Assembly: GCA_035610835.1 (NCBI GenBank)
Contig: CM069442.1
Span: 61,915,431 to 61,979,430, forward strand
Direction: 5' to 3'
DNA from: Ophiura sarsii
Lineage: Eukaryota > Echinodermata > Ophiuroidea > Amphilepidida > Ophiuridae
DNA: 64,000 nt
Shown here: piece by piece, positions 55,431-64,000 of the stretch
Layout of the letters: every line of letters begins with the position of its first letter
Position numbering within the stretch: the first letter of the stretch is position 1
Program-made: the position numbers and the translations under genes
Notes under the pieces: generated by a model
Told to the model about the DNA's origin: nothing
What the model saw: the letters and a program-made list of their open reading frames with translations, nothing else
Database searches by the model: none

Positions 55431-55670
55431 CAGTCCAACCTCGGTTATCCGGACATGATGGGACCCAGCATAGGCCAGATAAGGGAAAAATCTGGATGAG
55501 CGAGTTATGTGTTATTCTGCATTGACTGTCCTGATGTGCTCAAATTGGGAATAATCAACATCAAAATATGGCCCTCAAGCGCTTCATAGTGTGAAAATAA
55601 GGTGATTAGGCTGTAAAAAACTTATTTTCTTTTGGGATCATTCAGCTGGATAACAGAGGGTCGGATACTG
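55431..55670. mobile_element. pogo/Tigger-type non-autonomous element, 240 bp
   Basis: Starts cagtccaacctcggttatcc and ends ggataacagagggtcggata ctg, with TA on each side (55429-55430 and 55671-55672). CAGT...ACTG termini with a ttatccgg-type word and TA target sites are characteristic of pogo/Tigger elements. There is no transposase. The sequence following the right TA (aaacactctcaatttcgcgg) looks like another family 3 end, so this element may have inserted at a family 3 terminus. Confidence 0.85.
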
Positions 55671-55794
55671 TAAAACACTCTCAATTTCGCGGATACTTTA
55701 TGTCACAAATTTGAAATTACTGCTATTTTTGAATATACACATGGAAAAAAGTATCGCACCACTGCTTTTTTGTTGAAAAGTGCAAATGTGGCCT

Positions 55795-56594
55795 CGAACT
55801 TTGCCACCGTGGTGTGATATTAAGGATCATTTGTTTGCGTAAGCTGTCCATCAAAATGTTATGCAATAAAAGGGACACATTTTAGTTTGTGACGTAATCG
55901 ATGTAATGTTTTTTTAGGCCAAGGGGAAAATGCATGTTTTTGTCCAAAAACATGCATGAAAAAAGTTTGGGTATAACGCGATATTGAGAGGGCCGATGAT
56001 TAATCTCTATAGTTGCAATCTTTGGTAACACATTCAAAACTTCCAAGGTCAAAGGTCATCTGGGGTCAAATTTCAAAAGTTGCCCGATTGTCCTAAAACA
56101 TGAAAAAACTCCCTTTTTCGTACGCCCAACGGTTATGGGGTCAAAGGTCAAAATAGGTCAAATTTTGAAGAAGTTCAAATGACAAAAGCAATATTGCGGA
56201 AGTGTTGACCTAGGTCAAATAAACACACAAAAATCAATGGTGACCTCTTCGTATATATGCTGAATTTATGAGCAACAAAAAAATGGCATGTTTGGACTCA
56301 TTCACTGCATTGTAGCCTAACTTCTAAATTGAACATATCTTGCGCCAAATACAGAACTAATATAATGACTATTTTAAGTTTTTAAAGTCTATTCAATATC
56401 GCGTTATACCCAAACTTGTTTCATGCATGTTTTTGGACAAAAACATACAAAAACATGCATTTTCCCCTTGGCCTTGAAAAACATTACATGGATTCAACAC
56501 AAACTAAAATGTGGCCCTTTTATTGCACAACATTTTGTTGGACAGCTTACGCAAACAAATGATCCTTAATATCACACCATGGTGGCAAAATTCG
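55795..56594. mobile_element. 0.8-kb foldback element with DR1-containing loop
   Basis: Arms 55795-55987 and 56392-56594 are inverted copies (cgaactttgccaccgtggtg, ggatcatttgtttgcgtaag, aaaatgcatgtttttgtcca, gtataacgcgatattga). The 400-bp loop is not palindromic. It carries aggtcaaaggtca at 56046-56058, gggtcaaaggtca at 56138-56150 and aaaagttgcccgattg near 56075, which are also the diagnostic words of the 41.3-42.3 kb array. Confidence 0.9.
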
Positions 56595-56647
56595 AAAAAC
56601 TACTGTGAAAATCTGTATGCGTCCCAAAAGAGACAAATGGCGCACAG

Positions 56648-56905
56648 GAGCCTCCCCCGCCTCCACTAGGTGAAGATGAGCCTGATATTCTTCTGTCTGA
56701 GGTCCAGGAAGCCATCAAGAAGTTAAAAAGTCAAAAGGCACCTGGTCTAGATGATATTCCAAGTGAGCTCCTGAAGCAAGCTGATGATTCTGTAGCAGTT
56801 ATTATGCAAAAGCTGTGCAATACTGTGTGGAAGTCAAGAGTATGGCCAGAGGATTTGAAGAGATCAGTTTTTCTAACACTTCTAAAGAAAGGTGGTAATG
56901 AGGTG
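56648..56905 (+). pseudogene. LINE reverse-transcriptase N-terminal fragment
   Basis: A single open frame gives a typical LINE fingers region: LLSEVQEAIKKLKSQKAPGL, then a DDIPSELLKQA block, an MQKLCNTVW block and WPEDLKRSVFLTLLKK. This is the stretch that precedes the catalytic motifs in RTE- and CR1-like reverse transcriptases. It stops being recognisable after the KKGGNE block near 56900, so motifs A-E and the endonuclease are absent. It is in a different subfamily from the copy at 7530, judged from sequence differences in the shared blocks. Non-functional fragment. Confidence 0.85.
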
Positions 56906-57814
56906 GAATCAGTCCTATGCATTGAATCAATTCTCTGGTCATTTTTTCTTCTTCATGGGGGTACTCTGCTTTCCCCTGGCTACGCTACTGACTAGAGCCA
57001 AGTCCTGAATCTGCAGCTGAACTACATTACGAGGGGAATCATCGGATATGAATGCACACTGTGGAGTTAAAGTTACATTAGTCCGAGCCAGTGGCCGGCG
57101 ACTATTTCACAGGACAACTCCTGGTGGTATCCAGCAGTAACTCGTGCCTATGACTTATCCGGTGAGGCCTATGTAGGCTTAGCTGTACAATTTTAGTTTT
57201 ATTAAATTGTAACAGTATTTTGAGTATTATTAATTGGCCTTTTATACATAAACTACTAACGAGAAAACATACAGACGCTACCAAGATGTGTTTATTACAA
57301 GTTTTCAACACAGGGTGCCTTCCCCTAGCCTGGCTCCCGCTCCGCCCACGTAACAATATCAATGAAACAGGTGTCTTCTTCCTGAAAATCTAGAACACAG
57401 TTATTGGCAAATGGCAGCCAATCCAAAACATGGATAACTTCTTTTGGGTTTCATGGAATTCATGGTCCGTTGGGTTGGATCAGCGCTGCCACGGCTAATA
57501 AAATGATGAACCCTTGACTTATGCTTTATATGATTGATTATCAATAATATTATATTTTGTATAACCAGCTTTACAAATCTCGACCAGGGTGGTAAGCAAT
57601 TCAGTTCATCCAATATTTCAGGGTACACAAACCTTTAAGTTCAGCATGCCATAATTCCCAAGTTAAATGAGCTACTTAGGTGATTCGGAGGATATTTATC
57701 TGGAAACCCTTTGCTGCATATATGTCACGATTTAGGGCAAGGTAGTTTCGGCCTTTCCTGAACATGTTTTCCCGCACAACAACCGATTCTCGCACAATAA
57801 AATACTCTTCACCA
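56906..57814. other. Unannotated spacer
   Basis: No gene recognised. Confidence 0.4.
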
Positions 57815-60660
57815 AAAATTGAAATGCCTTCCCAAAAACCGCACAAATTAACGTGTTCTACAAATGCCTTCCCAAAAACCGCACAAATTAACGTGTTCTA
57901 CAAATGCCTTCCCAAAAACCGCACAAATTAACGTGTTCTACACATTTCAGTCTAGTTGAACTTCACTAAAAATTGAAATGCCGTTCTCAAAAACCGCACA
58001 AATTAACGTGTTCCACACATTTCAGTCTAGTTGAAACATTGTTAGCTCTCTTATTTTAAAAATCTATGTTTTCCGCACACTGTAATATTAAATTAACTTT
58101 TCATTTATATTAAAACTATATACTATAAACGATACTTCACTAAAAATTGAAATGCTGTTCTCAAAACCCGCACAAATGATCGTTTTCCACACATCTCAAT
58201 CTAGTTGAAAAATTGTAAGCTCTCTTATTTTAAATATCTGTTTTCCGCACACTGTAATATTAAATTAACTTTTCATTCATTTATATTAAAACTATATACT
58301 ACAAACGATACTTCAACAAAAATTGAAATGCCTTTCTCAAAACCCGCACAAATTATCTTTTTCCACACATCTCAATATAGTTGAAAAATTGTAAGCTCTC
58401 TTATTTTAAATATCTATGTTTTCCGCACACTGTAATATTAAATTAACTTTTCATTCATTTATATTAAAACTATATACTACAAACGATACTTCAACAAAAA
58501 TTGAAATGCCGTTCTCAAAACCCGCACAAATGATCGTTTTCCACACATCTCAATCTAGTTGAAAAATTGTAAGCTCTCTTATTTTAAAAATCTATGTTTT
58601 CCGCACTCTGTAATATTACATTTACATTATGCCTTCCCCAAACCCGCACAAATCATCGTTTTCCACACATTTCAATCTAGTTGAAAATTTGTAAGCCATC
58701 TTATTTTAAATATCTATGTTTTCCGCACACTGTAATATTAAATTAACTTTTCATTCATTTATATTAAAACTATATGCTACAAACGATACTTCAACAAAAA
58801 TTGAAATGCCTTTCTCAAAACCCGCACAAATTATCGTTTTCCACACATCTCAATCTAGTTGAAAAATTGTAAGCTCTCTTATTTTAAATATCTATGTTTT
58901 CCGCACACTGTAATATTAAATTAACTTTTCATTCATTTATATTAAAACTATATACTACAAACGATACTTCAACAAAAATTGAAATGCATTTCTCAAAACC
59001 CGCACAAATTATCGTTTTCCACACATTTAAGTTTTGTGAAGTATCGTTTGTAGAATATAGTTTTAATATAAATGAATGAAAAGTAAATGTAATATTAAGT
59101 GCGCGGAAAACATTGATTTTTATAATAAGAGAGCTAACAATTTTTCAATTGAAATGTGTGGAAAACGATGAAATGTGCGGGTTTTGAGAAAGGCATTTTA
59201 TTTTTTGTGAAGTATCGTTTGTAGAAGATAGTTTTAATATAAATGAATGAAAAGTAAATGTAATATTACAGTGTGCGGAAAACATTGATTTTTAAAATAA
59301 GAGAGCTAACAATTTTTCTTTTGAAATGTGTGGAAAATGATGAAATGTGCGGGTTTTGAGAAAGGCATTAGTTTGTATGAAATATCGTTTGTAGAATATA
59401 GTTTTAATATAAATGAATGAAAAGTAAATGTAATATTAAAGTGTGTGGAAAGCATTGATTTAAAAAAAAAGAGAGCTAACAATTTTTCTTTTGAAATGTG
59501 TGGAAAAGGGTGATATGTGCGGGTTTTGAGAAAGGCATTTCAATTTTTGTGAAGTATCGTTTGTAGAATATAGTGTTAATATAAATGAATGAAAAGTAAA
59601 TGTAATATTAAAGTGTGTGGAAAACATTGATTTTTAAAAAAGAGAGCTAACCATTTTTCTTTTGAAATGTGTGGAAAAGGGTGATATGTGCGGGTTTTGA
59701 GAAAGCCATTTCATTTTTTGTGAAGTATCGTTTGTAGAAGATAGTTTTAATATAAATGTATGAAAAGTAAATGTAAAATTACAGTGTGCAGGAAAACATT
59801 GATTTTTAAAATAAGAGAGCTAACAATTTTTCTTTTGAAATGTGTGGAAAATGATGAAATGTGCGGGTTTTGAGAAAGGCATATTAGTTTGTATGAAATA
59901 TCGTTTGTAGAATATAGTTTTAATATAAATGAATGAAACGTAAATGTAATATTAAAGTGTGTGGAAAGCATTGATTTAAAAAAAAAGAGAGCTAACAATT
60001 TTTCTTTTGAAATGTGTGGAAAAGGGTGATATGTGCGGGTTTTGAGAAAGGCATTTCAATTTTTGTGAAGTATCGTTTGTAGAATATAGTGTTAATATAA
60101 ATGAATGAAAAGTAAATGTAATATTAAAGTGTGTGGAAAACATTGATTTTTAAAAAAGAGAGCTAGCTAACAATTTTTCTTTTGAAATGTGTGGAAAAGG
60201 GTGATATGTGCGGGTTTTGAGAAAGCCATTTCATTTTTTGTGAAGTATCGTTTGTAGAAGATAGTTTTAATATAAATGTATGAAAAGTAAATGTAAAATT
60301 ACAGTGTGCGGGAAAACATTGATTTTTAAAATAAGAGAGCTAACCATTTTTCTTTTGAAATGTGTGGAAAATGATGAAATGTGCGGGTTTTGAGAAAGGC
60401 ATTTTAGTTTGTGTGAAGTATCGTTTGTAGAATATAGTTTTAATATAAATGAATGAAAAGTAAATGTTATATTAAAGTGTGTGGAAAACATTGATTTTTA
60501 AAAAAAGAGAGCTAACAATTTTTCTTTTGAAATGTGTGGAAAATGGTGATATGTGCGGGTTTTGAGAAGGCAATTCATTTTTTGTGAAGTATCGTTTGGA
60601 AAATGATGAAATGTGCGGGTTTTGAGAAATGCATTTTAGTTTGTGTGAAGTATCGTTTGA
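57815..60660. repeat. ~175-bp satellite with one orientation switch
   Basis: Units marked by ctcaaaacccgcacaaatga, cgttttccacacat, agctctcttattttaaa, ttttccgcacactgtaatat, cattcatttatattaaaact and caaacgatacttcaac run forward from about 57960 to 59028. They then run reversed from about 59030 to 60660 (gtgaagtatcgtttgtagaa, gtgcggaaaacattg, gtgcgggttttgagaaa). Near the left edge a 43-bp sub-unit (aaatgccttcccaaaaaccg) is triplicated at about 57823-57950. There are roughly six forward and nine reverse units. The final units are truncated at about 60584 and 60649. Confidence 0.95.
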
Positions 60661-61460
60661 GTTACATGATTAATACCGTTGTCCAGATATATGCTTTAAC
60701 ATATTTTTTTGCTTGACCAATGTTGTGAATGCATGTAAATTAGAAAACCAAAATATTTTTTGTATTCCTTTTATTTTCTTAATTCCGTTGACCAACCATG
60801 CTTCAATTTCGTTTCTTGCTTCCCAATATTTTAAACGCATGAAAATTGGAAACAAAAATCGAATTTCTTCGTTCGTATTTTATCTTAATTCCGTTGTCCA
60901 ACATGCATCAAATTTCTTTTTTAGCTGGACCAATGTTGTGAACTCATGAAAATTACACATTAGAAATCATAATTGTGCGGCTATTTTCTTAAGATTTATT
61001 AGCAAAACTAACTTGCCCTATATCATGACATGTATCCTTTGCTGCCTCTGCAATCAAGGCAAACTAAAATAAAATTGCCAATTGTCAGTATCTAATCTAT
61101 ACAGATCTTATACAATTTATGAATATTTGCTTCTAATTCAAGTGGGAAGTATGGATTGGAAAAATAGGATTGCGTTTGTTGATACACCCTGTATAGTATT
61201 ATTTATTAGGTTACAAGGCCTACATTCTATACTGCAGCACTCTTGAAAAGTGACCAACCTTTTGGAAGGATTCCCCATGTGTCTTATTCAGTGCATGTGT
61301 TATGTTTGAGACAGACTAAGCATACCCGGACAGACATATTTCACAAATGTTGAAACAATCAAGTTTTGTTTGCACTTTATGTTATGGAAGCTATAATTCA
61401 ATATAATCTTTAGAGAATAAAGTATGTTTTACTTTTTCTTGTTAAAACTGGAGGATCTAT
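60661..61460. other. Unannotated spacer
   Basis: Partial internal repetition of attccgttg(a/t)cca and ttcgttt words around 60780-60940. No gene. Confidence 0.4.
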
Positions 61461-61690
61461 GCCAGGGGGGGGGGGGGGGACTCGGATTTGGTTTGGTCGG
61501 GGTTTACCGCTGGAGATTCAAAACTCCTACCCATTTCTAAGGGTGATTTTTGAAAAAAACGGTCCATTTCTAAGGATTTTGCTTTATTATAGACCCAATT
61601 TTTGCACATTTTCGCCAAAATAGTCAACATTTTCGTGAAAATAGACCCATTTGTAAAAAGTGACCCATTATTAGGGATTTTCGAGCACAA
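61461..61690 (-). repeat. Repeat family 6, inverted copy next to a G-run
   Basis: Preceded by a G-run at 61466-61479. It carries aacggtccatttctaaggat, ttttgctttattatagaccc and aatagacccatttgtaaaaa, the reverse complement of 54649-54830 with extra internal sequence. Confidence 0.8.
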
Positions 61691-62522
61691 ATCACACCAC
61701 ATGTTTATTGGTTTTTTGCAACAAAGCGACTCATTAGAGCGGCACATCCCTGTATGGCGTATTCCATATTAGGCGAGTACCCCCCGGGGATCTATGCCTA
61801 GTTTTGAGTAGAAAATGTACAAGGAGGTTTTCAAACCATTTACTTTTAAATCAGTTAAAACATGAAATACAAATGAATTTATCATCAACTCTAACTCGAC
61901 CAAAAACGGGGAGAGGAGAAAATAGACCAATAAATCGCTGCTTCCCAACTGGGAATCGATCCGGGGACCATCTCCGCATGTGGAACTACCAGCCTGCATA
62001 GGCAAACCACAACTATCAGCTTCATGTTCGTGCAGTGTACTGTGTGCTCACTATTCAGACCCGGTGATTGCGTCATCGAAAACCATCCACCCACGCGCTT
62101 GGAGATATGGGTGGTATTTTGTGGTATTTTGTAGGGTTAGGGTTATTTCAAAATTCATTGGGTGTATTACATAGTGGAGGATGCTGGACATAAAACCCAG
62201 TCAGGTATAATGTTGTAATCATCCACGTGAACGAAAACGCGGATTAAGGGTGCTTTTTTCTACCACAATACGGGTCCGCAAGGGTATCACAACGGCTAAT
62301 TTCAGAGAATAATGGTGTCTTTTTCAACCTGAATCCGCGCTTGGGCCGATAGCCATGAGTCATCATTGTAAAAATAGCCCAAAATGGTTAGGCCTAGACA
62401 AATTTACTAACAAAACTGAAAGACACAAACTTCATATGTTCATTTCAGTCTTAAACTCCATCTTGAGGACCTGTATCCTTTGCTATGAGTATGATTCGTC
62501 GAGCTAAGTCACTGTCTCCTTA
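61691..62522. other. Unannotated spacer
   Basis: A B-box-like ggatcgattccc on the minus strand at 61951-61962 lacks a good A box. A gcggattaaggg/ctgaatccgcgc pair is at about 62240 and 62330. No gene. Confidence 0.4.
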
Positions 62523-62895
62523 TTTAAAGGTATATCCAGGGAACGCCCTCAACATCGAGAAACAAAATTGAAAGCAGATTTTCTTGCAGATTTACATTTC
62601 TGATCATAAATCCTACATACATTTCAAGTTACAGGGCGATACGATTCTTAATTACTTCAAAATCATGGTTTTAGAGTAAAAATAAACTGTCGGGATAACA
62701 CGACAGTTGATATTTTCACTCTACATTCACTCTAAAACCATGATTTTGAGGTAATTAGGAATCGTATCGCTCTGTCACTTGGAACGTATGTACGATTTAT
62801 GATCAGAAATGTAAATCTGCAAGAAAATCTACTTACTAAAAAAAATCATGAATAGAGGGCGCTCTCTGGAAAAGATCACATAATATGCCTTTAAA
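62523..62895. mobile_element. Foldback MITE family 1, copy 3
   Basis: Near-identical in layout to 12891-13276, including the central aaactgtcgggataacacgacagtt hairpin and the gatcacataatatgccttta right end. The left end (ttaaaggtatatccagggaa) lacks the tattatgtgatctt part, a ~15-bp deletion. Confidence 0.9.
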
Positions 62896-63279
62896 GATCC
62901 GCGTTAAGGATGGTTTTTGAGAGAGGATTCACACGGAATATTACAACTTTTATACATGAGTGGCCCATCCCCCCCCTCCCCCCCCCCCCCCCCCCCGGGA
63001 CAGAAAAAACAGTTTTTGAGAAAAATGTAATAAAAATATGCCGATTTGTAAGCTCTCCACTTTTGTGAACATGACTTCTTTGGCAGCGCAATTTGTTCGC
63101 AAAAGTAAATTTGCAGTCACTATGAATTGTGCAAAGAGCACCAACCTGTTCTCAGTGACATTTTGGTGATTTTTGGGCACAAATCTGGTTATTGTCATAT
63201 CCGTGCCTGTTAGTGTTACTGTTATAGGGTTAGTGATAGTTGGGGAAGGTTAGAATGTATGTGTAGGCCTATGGGATAT
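62896..63279. other. Spacer with a long C-run
   Basis: C-run with two T interruptions at about 62969-62997. No gene. Confidence 0.45.
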
Positions 63280-63884
63280 ACACCTAGCAACAAAAGTCCT
63301 GGACCAGGTGCTTTGAGGTTGGCTATTTCAAAATAGGTAATCGGGACAAATAATCCGAGATATACATTAAATGAGCAAATTTCTTCTCCGCAGTTTGATA
63401 CCTCATTCAACAAAATCGAGTGGATACTTATTAAGTTATGGTGGTTTCAATGACCGCGCATAACAACAGCAAAGTTGCACTAGGTATAGGAAATCATTGA
63501 TTTGTGTGTGATTACGCACTGAAAATGTGTGTGTAGAGATAGCAAAGACTTTCATTCTGCACAGCTAGTCACACCTTTTGTCCCGCAAATTGCGGTTATC
63601 ACTACAGACCCATTCATCTGTCTCGTCCAGATAGCACAGATTTATGACAGTAATCACACACAAATCAATGATTTCCTATACCTAGTGCAACTTTGCTGTT
63701 GTTAGGTGCGGTCATTGAAATCGCCATAACTTTAAAAGTATCATTCGATTTTGTTGAATGAGGTATCAAACTATGGAGAAGAAATTTGCTCATGTAACGT
63801 ATATCTCAGATTTTTGGTACCGATTATCTATTTTGAATTAGCCAACCTCAAAGCACCTGGTCCGGGACTTTCGTTGCTAGGTGT
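63280..63884. mobile_element. 0.6-kb foldback element
   Basis: Arms 63280-63521 and about 63647-63884 are inverted copies. The ends are acacctagcaacaaaagtcc and ggactttcgttgctaggtgt, and further in are caggtgctttgaggttggct, gatacctcattcaacaaaat, aacagcaaagttgcactagg and taggaaatcattgatttgtg. The ~125-bp loop is not palindromic. No transposase. Confidence 0.9.
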
Positions 63885-64000
63885 AGTTAGGTTGGACATT
63901 ATCTTGATTGTTTTGTAGTATGCTGTACAATGTAAGTTGGTCTGAATCATTAGACTTTTGCCAATCCTTTGATTTCACTGCCGCAGACCCATCTGTCTCC

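Noticed and set aside
61951..62010. Minus-strand tRNA B-box-like ggatcgattccc
   Set aside because: No acceptable A box at the right distance and no clover-leaf stems.

Overview
This window looks like nuclear DNA from a gene-poor, repeat-saturated animal genome. The evidence is the absence of long intact reading frames, spliced-looking short exons, several classes of eukaryotic transposon (RTE-like LINE, Penelope-like, mariner, pogo/Tigger, hAT and piggyBac-type), foldback MITEs and many satellites. The palindromic octamer TAGGCCTA recurs about 18 times in both halves of the window. I associate that with marine invertebrate deuterostomes (echinoderm or hemichordate type), but this is an inference and the species is not determined.

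Layout. 0-4.4 kb: a tandem repeat whose minus-strand head is derived from the 5' end of U2 snRNA, a 15-bp minisatellite, and AT-rich unique sequence. 4.7-14.9 kb: a chain of DNA elements with inverted termini (1.8 kb and 2.2 kb elements plus several palindromic MITEs), a decayed LINE reverse transcriptase with a second retroelement tail inserted in it, and a hAT-type element with an 8-bp target duplication. 15-19 kb: a piggyBac-type TTAA element and a 23-bp palindromic minisatellite with a higher-order duplication. 19-21 kb: the only two segments that read like real host coding exons. One encodes 33 residues starting MFTPSYQTLR, the other 25 residues starting MGLKCSKCK, with an acylation-type N-terminus. 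25-26.8 kb: a dense array of the palindrome TTGCGCAA. 27-34.2 kb: MITEs, G-runs, a mariner transposase remnant and a locus duplicated with and without a 0.66-kb middle segment.

34.7-36.8 kb: the 3' end of a Penelope-like element with a hammerhead-ribozyme-like motif, then two blocks of a 42-bp satellite. 38.6-42.3 kb: a large repeat block full of AGGTCA/TGACCT half-sites, including seven exact AGGTCAAAGGTCA (DR1) sites. 45-56.6 kb: more MITEs, pogo/Tigger derivatives and an 0.8-kb foldback whose loop shares sequence with the DR1 block, followed by a second reverse-transcriptase fragment. 57.8-60.7 kb: a ~175-bp satellite that switches orientation once near 59.03 kb. 61-64 kb: further MITEs and a 0.6-kb palindrome at the end.

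There is no operon, CRISPR array or recognisable multi-gene pathway. What the window mostly records is successive transposition and tandem amplification, probably in an intron or intergenic region of one or two host genes on the plus strand. All repeat boundaries and family relations were read by eye.
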